A stretch of 33,539 nt of DNA, taken from a virus. Within the stretch, counting starts at the first letter, position 1. Every line of letters starts with the position of its first letter. Positions 13,708 to 21,561 of this stretch are shown here, one piece after another. The DNA is taken from IMG/VR virus record IMGVR_UViG_3300023180_005599, positions 1 to 33,539 of that record. The stretch is one strand, 5' to 3'. The notes under the pieces were generated by a model, which saw nothing but the letters and a program-made list of their open reading frames with translations, searched no databases and was not told the origin of the DNA. The position numbers and the translations under genes were made by a program.

Positions 13708-14525
13708 TGGCCACCTTTGACGCCTAGACTTTTATATCTTGGTGTACGACAAGCCCAGTAACCTGCTTTGGTTTTGTCATTTTTTTGTTTGCACTTGTGT
13801 CTAGCAACAAAACTTGCTACTGCACCTTTGTTACCAGTTTTGGTTTTTAATCCTGTAGTATCTCCCCAACTGACTTTTTTGATTTTGCCTGTTTTGGGAT
13901 TTTTTACATACACATAAAACTTTTTACTACCACCACGTTTTGGCTTGTTTAATTCTACTTTTTTGCCTTGATACTCTGCTTCTTTGACCTGTTTGTTTTT
14001 GTTGTAGCAATCACAGTGTTTGCAATCAGGACCACATTCACAGTCTTTGACTGGTGCACCGCAACATTCTTTTGAACACATTTCTACACCATCTTTGTAC
14101 CATGTTTCTTTTTCTTCAACAACAAAAGGCAAATCCAAAGGCAATTCACCTTCAGCAGTTTTTACTATTGCACCCAAATCAGTTTCTAGCAGTTCTGCAT
14201 CTTGCCAATCAACATCTAGTTCACCAGCATTGTACATGTCTCTGGCTAGATTGAACATTTCAAAAAATGCAGTTGAACCTGATCTATATACTGTTTCTCT
14301 TAGTGGCACTTCATTGTCAAAGTGCCATTGTAAACCTTCAACAGCTTCTTTGCTCATACGCCATCCGCCGCCGGCTTTTTTATACTGCTTGGCCGCCCAT
14401 GCATTGGCATAAGCCGAAGGATATACATCAAACTTTTTTTTGGCTTGAGATTTATAATAACTCCACTTCGAAGGATTGGTAGGTTTTGGAGATTTTTTCT
14501 CTGATAATAATTCTACAAGTTTCAT
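13698..14525 (-). CDS. probable internal-head protein: DUF5872-like, Cys-rich and basic domains
   Basis: This protein has 275 residues with three recognisable parts. The N-terminus MKLVELLSEK has an L-x-E site like a capsid-targeting peptide. Residues about 14-55 (KWSYYKSQAKKKFDVYPSA, YANAWAAKQYKKAGGGWR) match DUF5872-type proteins of marine phages and algae. Around 148-175 is a Cys cluster with nine Cys (CSKECCGAP, CECGPDCKHCDC) suggesting a metal site. The C-terminal third is basic (KFYVYVKNPKTGKIKKVSWGD, then FVARHKC and YWACRTPRY), a module often found in marine-phage structural proteins. It starts exactly 5 nt after CATAAATA. Role inferred. Confidence 0.72.
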   Translation of the reverse strand: MKLVELLSEKKSPKPTNPSKWSYYKSQAKKKFDVYPSAYANAWAAKQYKKAGGGWRMSKEAVEGLQWHFDNEVPLRETVYRSGSTAFFEMFNLARDMYNAGELDVDWQDAELLETDLGAIVKTAEGELPLDLPFVVEEKETWYKDGVEMCSKECCGAPVKDCECGPDCKHCDCYNKNKQVKEAEYQGKKVELNKPKRGGSKKFYVYVKNPKTGKIKKVSWGDTTGLKTKTGNKGAVASFVARHKCKQKNDKTKAGYWACRTPRYKSLGVKGGQWW

Positions 14526-14530
14526 AATAC

Positions 14531-14538
14531 TATTTATG
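14531..14538 (-). promoter_or_regulatory. late promoter CATAAATA, leaderless position
   Basis: The minus strand reads CATAAATA, GTATT, ATG at 14525. The TAA stop of the radical SAM gene (14534-14536) lies inside the motif. Confidence 0.72.
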
Positions 14539-15775
14539 ATATCCAGTATTCTCTTAGCTCTGGAAAATAATCAAATACATTTTTATTGTGTATTTTATCT
14601 AAACGACTGGTCATATCACAAAAAGCGATCCATTCATTTATATCTCCGGGTTGAGATAATTGTTTTATTGATAGATCTACTAAATTATCAAAAGCTGGAT
14701 CATTATGTTTGATTTTTGATTTTTCTAACCGTTTTATTAGAACTTTTTTAAGTTCTGGGTGTGCATTATCTAGTCTTAAATAATATGGTGTGTATATATC
14801 ACTAATAATAATATCTCTTTTCTTTAACGGTCTTTTTAGTATTTTAGCAAAATCTTTATATATGTCGTCTGCACGTAAACACTGAAACACCGTTGGTGAA
14901 ACACTAAAACTTATCCGAGTATCTGGTATAGCATGAGAAAGAGCAATTACTCCAGTAGTTGCTTGTTCCCAGTTACCATTCTGTCGAAAATATTCATAAA
15001 AGTTTTCACTAGCATCTAAACTCAAACATAACCACAACTTTCCAAACCCTGATAATAGTTTTTTTAAATCATAATTTTTAAAACGATTTGTTATTATACC
15101 ATTTGTTGTTACCGAAAACTCAATTCTTTTTTTATACTCAGGGTATTGATCTATTTGCTCAAGAAATTGATAAAGCTCTTTTTGAAAGAAAGGTTCTCCG
15201 CCAGTAAATTCTAAATAAAATAAAAGATCAGAATCTTGCTTAAAAATATCTGCATCAATCTGTTCTTTTATAAATTCTATCCAATCACTAATTGATATTT
15301 TTTTTGAAAGTGATATATCATTCGAGTCATCATGACTATAATAAGGATTTTCGCCTAATTTATCAATAATATTACTCCATTGAGTGCTGTATTCAGAACT
15401 ACAATGTCTACATGCTAAATTGCAACTGCTTCTAAATCTTAACTCTAAATTTATAATATTTTTTATACTTCCGTCTGGATTCATATTGTTTTTTAACCAA
15501 TTGGTAGTAGTTTCAGAAAGTCCTTCAATTGCTCGTGTCCTTGCTGATTTTCCGCTAATCTTTTCATTGCTAATACATGATAAACAGTTGTCATCCTTTG
15601 GCCATTTGCCACTTGCAAGATCTAATCTTGTTTGATTCATTGGTGGATTATTTAACAAATCATAAATTGTGTCATATTCTTTAACAAAATTTTTATTTTT
15701 ACTTTTAAAACACAATGCCGGTCTATTATGTTTTACATTTAAGGATCCTGTAGCATAAGGACAAAACTTACTCAT
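14534..15775 (-). CDS. radical SAM protein with N-terminal Cys extension (second of a pair)
   Basis: This protein has 413 residues. The SAM-cluster motif C-x3-C-x2-C is at Cys118, 122 and 125 (SSCNLACRHCSS), followed by the GGEPFF SAM-amino-binding motif near residue 190 and a VTTNG strand. The N-terminal 110 residues hold four more Cys (5, 22, 64, 67, the last two as CLSC), which could bind an auxiliary cluster or zinc. The start overlaps the upstream paralogue by 8 nt. Same length and layout as that paralogue point to an ancient duplication. Substrate unknown; peptide or nucleotide modification are both open. The gene is AT-rich (Lys/Ile/Asn codons) compared with the flanking head genes, which hints at separate acquisition. 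Confidence 0.9.
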   Translation of the reverse strand: MSKFCPYATGSLNVKHNRPALCFKSKNKNFVKEYDTIYDLLNNPPMNQTRLDLASGKWPKDDNCLSCISNEKISGKSARTRAIEGLSETTTNWLKNNMNPDGSIKNIINLELRFRSSCNLACRHCSSEYSTQWSNIIDKLGENPYYSHDDSNDISLSKKISISDWIEFIKEQIDADIFKQDSDLLFYLEFTGGEPFFQKELYQFLEQIDQYPEYKKRIEFSVTTNGIITNRFKNYDLKKLLSGFGKLWLCLSLDASENFYEYFRQNGNWEQATTGVIALSHAIPDTRISFSVSPTVFQCLRADDIYKDFAKILKRPLKKRDIIISDIYTPYYLRLDNAHPELKKVLIKRLEKSKIKHNDPAFDNLVDLSIKQLSQPGDINEWIAFCDMTSRLDKIHNKNVFDYFPELREYWIS

Positions 15776-17009
15776 TAATCCACTCCCAAAGTTCTAAATT
15801 TACATCTTTTAGTTTTGTATTTCTAATCTTATCCATAGCAGTTGTAAACTGTGTTAACTTGTTTTGAAATTTTTTTTGACTTTGACTATCTGCAGATACA
15901 TTTTCTAAAATACCAACTAACTCTTTTTTTATCTGTGGAATTTTTGAACTTTGAATTCTTTTAATACATTCAGTTAATTGTGGTTTAGTTAAACAATTTC
16001 TAGGATCTAAAATTTCTGGATCATAAACATATGCAACAACAACATTATGATTTAAGTTCATATCTAATAGCCATTCTTCAAAATCTAAAACTTTATTAAT
16101 GTTATAGACATTATTTGCCATATGTATTCTAGTCCATATGTTAGAATGTTCTTTAGCAATTTCTTGCCATTTTTTTATATTTTTTTGTAAAGTATTCCAA
16201 TTTAATCCTGTTCTAACATATTCTGCTAATTTATCTACAGCTTCTACACTTATTCTCAATTCAACTTCTTTAAATCTAGATAAAAGTTCAACAATTCTTT
16301 TATTAGGAATAACACTAGCATTGGTACTTATTTCTATTTTTATATTAGACAATGTAGATTTTTCATGTAATAGTTCAATAAACTGCTCCCAATGTCTCAT
16401 CATAAATGGCTCTCCACCAAAAACTCCTACTTCAAGCAAGTCAGTTAAATCTTGTTTTTCAAGTTGTCCAATAACCCACTTCTCATAGTTAAAAGTATCA
16501 AACTCATTCATTTTAAATGTAGAGTATCCGTAGTAGTCAAACAAATTATATACTGGTTGATTTTTAAATTTTTCCATTTCAGGAATATCTTTGTTCCAAG
16601 ATGTGCTGAATTTTGGAACACAGTATCTACATTTAAAATTACAAAAATTTCCAAAAGCAATACCTAAAAGTTGTATTTTACCTGGTTGTTTTATTTTATT
16701 ACCATATAAACTATTACTACCAATTCTCATACTTCTTTTTTGAGATTTTTCTTCACTGGCACAAATTCTGCAGACACTGTCTTTCAATTTTTGATAATTA
16801 TATTTTTGTTCATTTAACTTTGAAACATGTTCTGATATTAACTCAGAACTAATACTTAAATTTTGTAAATATTGATCTTGTTCTAAACTATGGAAAGAAA
16901 TCTTATCATGCTTGGCCCGGCAACAACTTTTGATATTGGAAATTTTGCCTTCTTTATCTTTAGGACTTATATATAGGCCATTTGTTAGCCAAACACAGTT
17001 ATTATTCAT
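15768..17009 (-). CDS. radical SAM protein with N-terminal Cys extension (first of a pair)
   Basis: This protein has 413 residues. The cluster motif is Cys123, 127 and 130 (NFCNFKCRYCVPKFS), followed by VFGGEPFMM near 198 and an EISTNAS strand. N-terminal Cys at 29, 30, 80 and 83 (SCCRAKH and CRIC) mirror those of the paralogue. Radical SAM enzymes cleave SAM to a 5'-deoxyadenosyl radical and need a reduced ferredoxin or flavodoxin; the window encodes a ferredoxin. ATG 17009 follows a weak ACGGATAA and a candidate late promoter about 40 nt upstream. The gene is very AT-rich. Function of the pair unknown. Confidence 0.9.
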   Translation of the reverse strand: MNNNCVWLTNGLYISPKDKEGKISNIKSCCRAKHDKISFHSLEQDQYLQNLSISSELISEHVSKLNEQKYNYQKLKDSVCRICASEEKSQKRSMRIGSNSLYGNKIKQPGKIQLLGIAFGNFCNFKCRYCVPKFSTSWNKDIPEMEKFKNQPVYNLFDYYGYSTFKMNEFDTFNYEKWVIGQLEKQDLTDLLEVGVFGGEPFMMRHWEQFIELLHEKSTLSNIKIEISTNASVIPNKRIVELLSRFKEVELRISVEAVDKLAEYVRTGLNWNTLQKNIKKWQEIAKEHSNIWTRIHMANNVYNINKVLDFEEWLLDMNLNHNVVVAYVYDPEILDPRNCLTKPQLTECIKRIQSSKIPQIKKELVGILENVSADSQSQKKFQNKLTQFTTAMDKIRNTKLKDVNLELWEWINE

Positions 17010-17050
17010 TATTATTATCCGTTATTATGTATTATGTTTAATAATAAACT

Positions 17051-17058
17051 TATTTATT
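17051..17058 (-). promoter_or_regulatory. candidate late promoter AATAAATA for the radical SAM pair
   Basis: The minus strand reads TCTAAATAAATAAGTTT, containing two overlapping late-type octamers. Predicted start near 17045, leader about 36 nt. The TAA stop of the 66-residue gene (17054-17056) lies within. Confidence 0.5.
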
Positions 17059-17254
17059 TAGACTGTCTACCACTTTTCATGTTAGCACACCAATGATACA
17101 TTTTAGCACGTTCACCACTGGATTTTTTTGCTTTTGTTCTCAAACTTGTAACTGATCCTTTGCAACTGGCACCTGCACGTTTTACACGCCCTGGTCTGCT
17201 TTTGCCTTTTACTTTACCGTCAGCAAAGTTTTCTACTAGCTCAGCAAATCTCAT
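17054..17254 (-). CDS. small basic protein with capsid-targeting-like N-terminus
   Basis: This protein has 66 residues and is strongly basic. MRFAELVEN carries an L-x-E site at 6-8. The body (KVKGKSRPGRVKRAGASCKG, SVTSLRTKAKKSSGERAKMY, HWCANMKSG) is a Cys-containing module I recall from many marine T4-like phages, with the Cys pair probably structural. Its ATG overlaps the stop of the upstream fusion gene (ATGA), so it is translationally coupled, not leaderless. Probably a DNA-associated internal head protein. Confidence 0.72.
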   Translation of the reverse strand: MRFAELVENFADGKVKGKSRPGRVKRAGASCKGSVTSLRTKAKKSSGERAKMYHWCANMKSGRQSK

Positions 17255-19056
17255 TTTTTTCTACCGGAGCAGTGTGCTTTTTGTGAAAAACCTTTTGGGT
17301 TGCTACAGTTAATAGCATCTTTGTATTTTTTGCTCCATTTTTCAAGCAATTCTAAATTGTGTTGTATTGCTTCTAGTCTTTCTTTGACCGGAGGCATATA
17401 ATGATTTTTTCTGCCTTTGGTTAATAAAGGTAAAGTTTTCCAAGTTTTAAACCAGTCTAGTGTGCCTGGTTTTGAATTCTTTTTCATTTTTTGCCACTTT
17501 TTAGTTCCTGGCAATGTTGTCAAACTTAATTTTCCATCTTGGTTTTGAAATTTTAACTCATCTGATTCTAGCACATTGATTAACTTTTTTGTTTTTTGTC
17601 CACTTTGTAACTTTGGTGGTACACCATCTTTGGTTACATTGAATCCCATTTTTGCTGATTGTTTTTTGATAGCATCAACACCTACATCTACTGTGGTGTT
17701 AATTCCTTTAACAACTCTGCCACCATGCTCAACCATAGTGCCTGTGTTGACTGCTTGGTTAACTTTGGCAACTAGTTCAGGTGTCCACTCGTTGTGTTTT
17801 TCCATGTATTGCTGAACCAGTTTTAATGCTGTAGAAATTTTTGAAACTGAATCTTGATTTGCTTGATATCTTATGCCAATACCATTTTTGGCTTGCCATC
17901 TTTCTATGTTGCTTGGTTTGTCATCTATTAATATATTTGGTGCTCCGGTGGTTTTATCTTTAGCATAACTTTCTTTTCTGCCTGTGATAATAATATCTTT
18001 AGGATCAAACCCGTGCTCTTTGAGCCAAGCAATTTTATGCTTTTTGGAATTTTCATGATCATTTCTCAGCGGAGAACTGCATATGTTCCATGTGCCACCG
18101 GTAAAAGATTTCACTGCGGAAATCAATTGATTGGCTGTAGGAAATACTGGTAGTGTAGAAAAGAAATCAGTGCCGGCAATTGCTGTGATACTGTCTTCAA
18201 CATCAAATTTGCCGCCTGGTGCTTTCCAATGGTCTACACCTCTAAACTTTGCAAGAGCAGAAAAAAAGTCAGCAATAACACCATCCATGTCAACATAAAC
18301 CAATGGCTTGTTCTGTATATCTTCTTTTACTGTTTCAGGATTTTTATCCCAAGAGCCTGTTTTTCTATATTGCTGTAATCTGTCTTTGACTTTTTGATTT
18401 AGATTTGGTTCAATTTTTTCTGGTGGACGTTTTTTAACTGTGTAAGTTTTAGGTCGTGTTGTAGCAAATCCTAAAACTTCTGTTATACCCATACCAGCTC
18501 TAACATCGTTGTACATTTCTTTAGCAGAACTTTGATCAACAACACCTCTTTTAAAGCCTGGCTGTGTTTTACCATTTTTGTCTTTCCAATCTTCAAATTT
18601 TCCTTCAGCGGCAAGTTTCTTTAGTTTACTTGCACTCATACCAGCAACACCTTCTGCATCAGGATCTCTTTCTCCAGCACTGACTACTTTGATACTATCA
18701 AATTTAAAATCTTTTCCGTTGTATTTTGGTAAAAATTCTTGAAACTGTCCAACTCTATCTGATCCGACAACCATTATCACATGCGAATAGCCTTTTTTTT
18801 CTAAGGCTTGCAATGCTCCTATTATATTAGTAACGCCCGGATCTCCTATCTGCACTCCTGTAAAACTCTGTTTAGCATATTTGAGTTTTTGCTGAAATGA
18901 TAAAGGGTCAGTCTTTGGTTTTTGTGTATGGCTCAAAAACACATAAGGTTTTCCTGGTTGACGTTTGATCATGTCAACAAGTTTAGCATGACCCACAGTA
19001 GGTGGGTTCATTCTACCAAATGTAAAAACTGCTGTGTTTAAATCAGTGGCTTTCAT
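17251..19056 (-). CDS. nucleotidyltransferase / HAD 5'-nucleotidase fusion with basic C-terminus
   Basis: This protein has 601 residues in three parts. Residues 1-160 form a cytidylyltransferase-like domain: FTFGRMNPPTVGHAKLV with the T/H-x-G-H nucleotide-binding motif, and GMSASKLKKLA (139-149), equivalent to the ISxT/SK(M/L)R signature. Residues about 250-420 form a HAD phosphatase: VYVDMDGVIADFF with nucleophile Asp256 and Asp258, ICSSPLRND as the Ser/Thr motif, and ILIDDKPSNI as the Asp motif, resembling deoxyribonucleotidases. The C-terminus is basic with a Cys-containing tail (INCSNPKGFSQKAHCSGRKK) like those of the small head proteins nearby. Acting on nucleotides or cofactors such as NAD is plausible. 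A 19-nt leader with AAGGA is predicted from the late promoter at 19081-19088. Confidence 0.85.
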   Translation of the reverse strand: MKATDLNTAVFTFGRMNPPTVGHAKLVDMIKRQPGKPYVFLSHTQKPKTDPLSFQQKLKYAKQSFTGVQIGDPGVTNIIGALQALEKKGYSHVIMVVGSDRVGQFQEFLPKYNGKDFKFDSIKVVSAGERDPDAEGVAGMSASKLKKLAAEGKFEDWKDKNGKTQPGFKRGVVDQSSAKEMYNDVRAGMGITEVLGFATTRPKTYTVKKRPPEKIEPNLNQKVKDRLQQYRKTGSWDKNPETVKEDIQNKPLVYVDMDGVIADFFSALAKFRGVDHWKAPGGKFDVEDSITAIAGTDFFSTLPVFPTANQLISAVKSFTGGTWNICSSPLRNDHENSKKHKIAWLKEHGFDPKDIIITGRKESYAKDKTTGAPNILIDDKPSNIERWQAKNGIGIRYQANQDSVSKISTALKLVQQYMEKHNEWTPELVAKVNQAVNTGTMVEHGGRVVKGINTTVDVGVDAIKKQSAKMGFNVTKDGVPPKLQSGQKTKKLINVLESDELKFQNQDGKLSLTTLPGTKKWQKMKKNSKPGTLDWFKTWKTLPLLTKGRKNHYMPPVKERLEAIQHNLELLEKWSKKYKDAINCSNPKGFSQKAHCSGRKK

Positions 19057-19079
19057 GTATGTCCTTGTCTCTTATAATG

Positions 19080-20141
19080 TTATTTATTATAAGTAAGGTA
19101 TTGCTCATACAACTGTTCTGCTGATATATTTTTGCATTTTGTTTCTGTTTGTATATCAAAATTTTCACCAAAACTCAAAGCCCAATCGTTAACTGCTTTG
19201 TTAGGTAATAGATCACTGTGTGCTCTTAGTTTTTGCTTTTTACAGCCTCGATCAAGTAGTTCACGCATGTTATACATTTCATTGTGTAACCTGTTGCCAA
19301 GTTCTGCTGGTGCAAGTGCTTCGTCTCTGCTGTAAGAATAATGCAACGATGGACGTTGTCCTCGCCATGAATCAATTACTCTTTTGACTCTGTCATCTGT
19401 AGGATCAATGTATTCTTCAGCTCTAATCCAGTGATGATGTATATCTAACACCAATGCAAGATCATTAGCAAGTTCAAGTGTGCTTTCAAGACCCCAGCCC
19501 ATTTCATCATTTTCAATTGTGATAAGATTACGTGCTTCAGGACTCAATCTAGGTAGTACTTTACGAATACCTTCAGGACCTTGTTTGCCCGAAATGTGTA
19601 CATTCAGTTTACAGCCATCTTGAAATGTTTTACCAAATCCCATCCATCTGGCCATGTCTGCATGATATTCAAATTCAAGAATACTGCGTTCAACAATTTC
19701 AGGTGTAGCACTGGCCAATACACAAAACTGACCAGGATGAAAACTCACTTTGACATCTAAATGTCTTGCTGTTTCACCTACTGGTGCAAAAATCTTTGCT
19801 AAATGATCTTGAATGTTTGGCTGTTGCCACCAATCAATCCAATTAGGTTCAGTATAACCTTGTAGCATTTCTGAACCTAATCTAACCATTCTACGTTCAG
19901 GTGGTAGTGATCCAACCCGCTCAACCATTTTACGAGCCGCAGTTGCATTGTGATTCATAATATCCCATTGACGTTGCTCAGCATCATTAGGATGTTCTCT
20001 AAGCCAACGCATTGTGGTTGATCTACCATTGAGTTCTCTGTCTTTGGCATTTATCTTCATGCCTTTGGATTCAGAAACGTCATTGATCCACTTACAGCAG
20101 AAACCAATACGTTTAATTACTGAGGATTTTTCTGTAGACAT
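19080..20141 (-). CDS. uvsE: UV damage endonuclease (UvdE/UvsE family)
   Basis: This protein has 353 residues from ATG 20141. A longer frame to 20183 exists, but 20141 has GGAG at the right spacing and the family starts at the IGFCCKWI strand. Family landmarks: NHNATAARKMVERVGSLP, VKVSFHPGQFCVLAS, LNVHISGKQGPEGIRKVLP, LITIENDEMGWGLESTLEL, LVLDIHHHWI and PSLHYSYSRDE, covering the metal-binding His, Glu and Asp of the TIM barrel. The enzyme nicks DNA 5' of UV photoproducts; it would take the place of T4 DenV in a sunlit-ocean phage. It overlaps the exonuclease gene by 29 nt, so both probably come from the sigma70 promoter at 20668-20695. Confidence 0.93.
   Translation of the reverse strand: MSTEKSSVIKRIGFCCKWINDVSESKGMKINAKDRELNGRSTTMRWLREHPNDAEQRQWDIMNHNATAARKMVERVGSLPPERRMVRLGSEMLQGYTEPNWIDWWQQPNIQDHLAKIFAPVGETARHLDVKVSFHPGQFCVLASATPEIVERSILEFEYHADMARWMGFGKTFQDGCKLNVHISGKQGPEGIRKVLPRLSPEARNLITIENDEMGWGLESTLELANDLALVLDIHHHWIRAEEYIDPTDDRVKRVIDSWRGQRPSLHYSYSRDEALAPAELGNRLHNEMYNMRELLDRGCKKQKLRAHSDLLPNKAVNDWALSFGENFDIQTETKCKNISAEQLYEQYLTYNK
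19081..19088 (-). promoter_or_regulatory. late promoter AATAAATA with short SD-containing leader
   Basis: The minus strand reads AATAAATA, ACATT, then a 19-nt leader with AAGGAC before ATG 19056. This is a useful contrast with the leaderless sites: same motif, but set back to leave room for a Shine-Dalgarno. The TAA stop of the endonuclease gene (19080-19082) overlaps. Confidence 0.65.
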
Positions 20142-20661
20142 TTTGTACTCCAACTGTTTGTCGCCAACAATCAAATAGTGCATGATGGTGTTGTGCTTTT
20201 GGCATTTCGGGATCTGCTAAATCAAATATGGTTCTAGTATCTCTTAAATTATAAAACATCCATGGTGCACCTTTGTTTAATCTTTTAAAAATCTGTTCAC
20301 ATATCACAGTGTCAAATGCTACTCCTTGTGCCCAGAAATATTTTCCAGGCAAACAAAACTTGTAAAAATCTGTCATCACTTGTTCAATTGGATATCGTTC
20401 TTGTTCAGAAAATGCTTCTGCTTTGACATCATCATTTTGCTGAGCCCACCATGCCAGTGTGTCATCATCAATCTTTAATCCAATTGCTGAGCCCGATTCA
20501 GGATCAATTCTACGATAAAATACTTGAGAGATTGGAAAATTACCCCATTGCCAGTCTCTGTAATCAGCACGAGTGTCAAACTTTAATGCTCCAATTGTGA
20601 GAACGTTAGAATCAATGGTGGTGCCAAGAGTTTCCAAATCAATCATAATATGCTGAGTCAT
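20113..20661 (-). CDS. dexA: DexA-like 3'-5' exonuclease (DnaQ/RNase H fold)
   Basis: This protein has 182 residues. The ExoI motif IMIDLETLGT (Asp8, Glu10), a middle WAQGVAFDTVICEQIF (ExoII-type Asp) and a late HHALFDCWRQT (ExoIII H-x4-D) are all present, and NLRDTRTIFDL matches the T4 exonuclease A (DexA) family. T4 DexA is 227 residues, so this is a shorter version. In T4 it degrades DNA 3'-5'. Together with the overlapping UvdE gene it forms a repair/nucleotide-scavenging pair. The ATG lies exactly 6 nt after a TATAAT box with no Shine-Dalgarno, so an early leaderless message is predicted. Confidence 0.85.
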   Translation of the reverse strand: MTQHIMIDLETLGTTIDSNVLTIGALKFDTRADYRDWQWGNFPISQVFYRRIDPESGSAIGLKIDDDTLAWWAQQNDDVKAEAFSEQERYPIEQVMTDFYKFCLPGKYFWAQGVAFDTVICEQIFKRLNKGAPWMFYNLRDTRTIFDLADPEMPKAQHHHALFDCWRQTVGVQNVYRKILSN

Positions 20662-20668
20662 ATAAATA
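20661..20668 (+). promoter_or_regulatory. plus-strand late promoter, perfect TATAAATA
   Basis: A perfect late octamer on the plus strand, with predicted start near 20674 and a leader of about 30 nt to the ATG at 20704. It also covers the first base of the divergent exonuclease start codon. Confidence 0.6.
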
Positions 20669-20695
20669 TTATAACACTATTTTAAAATTAGTCAA
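20668..20695 (-). promoter_or_regulatory. sigma70-type promoter, leaderless position, overlapping a late promoter
   Basis: The -35 TTGACT (20690-20695), 16-nt spacer and -10 TATAAT (20668-20673) place +1 on the A of the exonuclease ATG at 20661. The -10 abuts the plus-strand TATAAATA at 20661-20668. Confidence 0.72.
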
Positions 20696-20703
20696 GTTCA
20701 ATT

Positions 20704-21561
20704 ATGCATAAAAAAAATATAACTTATAAAACATTTGAAATAAAAGATTCTACTAAAGAAATTTGGAAAGAAGGCGATGAAACTTATCAAAATTGCACAT
20801 CTAATTGGAGTGCCGGTGACAATCAAGATCGCTGGGAAGAAAATATAAGTAATTCAGATACTAAAAAACTGCTTGATGATCTTGGGTGGACAGAAAACAA
20901 TATAACATATAAATTCAACGAGTACGGATATCGAAGTGACAGTTTTAACCAGTCTTGTGATATAGCATTTGCTGGCTGTAGTATGACATTTGGCGAAGGA
21001 GTGCCTTTGGAAAAATCATGGCCATATATGGTCGCTAATCAAATAAGTGCTAATTATCATAATTTAGCAGTAAACGGAAGTGATTGGAGTCATATGGTAC
21101 AACGAGTTTTTTCATGGATTGATACTATAAAACCAAAATGTCTAATTGTATTAAGTCCTCCTATTGAAAGATTTTCTTGGAAAAATAAAAACAAAGACTA
21201 TATAAGCATTAACACTATAACAAGAAAACATGTTAGAAAAATAAAAAAATCAAATAAATTGTTATTTTCAACATATCAGAGAAATAAAATAAGAGATAAC
21301 CTAACACTACTTGAAATAGTTGAAAACGAAGTAAATTATAACTGGTGGGCAACAAGCTATTACTTGTTATTAAAACTGTTATGTAAAGAAAAAAATATCA
21401 AACTTTTTGCTTTTGAAAAACAACCATTAATAATAAGCAATGGCACTTTTTGTTATTGTGACGAAAAAGGTAGAGACTTACAACACGACGGCATTGACGA
21501 ACACCAAAAAATTAGCCAATATGTGATTGATCAAATTAATCTAAATCGCCTTCTTGGATAG
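20704..21561 (+). CDS. SGNH-hydrolase-like protein, only plus-strand gene
   Basis: This protein has 285 residues. FAGCSMTFGEGVPLEKSWPY (near 89-108) fits the block I G-x-S of SGNH/GDSL hydrolases; NLAVNGSDWSH resembles the block III G-x-N region; HDGIDEHQKISQYV near the C-terminus fits the block V D-x-x-H. Members cut ester or acetyl groups from lipids, sugars and peptides; the substrate is unknown. The gene is clearly AT-richer than the neighbours and the only one on this strand, inserted between divergent and convergent partners; its last 26 nt overlap the end of the opposing 21536-21895 gene. These are signs of later acquisition. No clear Shine-Dalgarno was seen. Confidence 0.75.
   Translation: MHKKNITYKTFEIKDSTKEIWKEGDETYQNCTSNWSAGDNQDRWEENISNSDTKKLLDDLGWTENNITYKFNEYGYRSDSFNQSCDIAFAGCSMTFGEGVPLEKSWPYMVANQISANYHNLAVNGSDWSHMVQRVFSWIDTIKPKCLIVLSPPIERFSWKNKNKDYISINTITRKHVRKIKKSNKLLFSTYQRNKIRDNLTLLEIVENEVNYNWWATSYYLLLKLLCKEKNIKLFAFEKQPLIISNGTFCYCDEKGRDLQHDGIDEHQKISQYVIDQINLNRLLG

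Noticed and set aside
14020-14412. Plus-strand open frame of 130 codons
   Set aside because: It is the reverse of the DUF5872-like and Cys-rich gene; composition mirrors the real gene.
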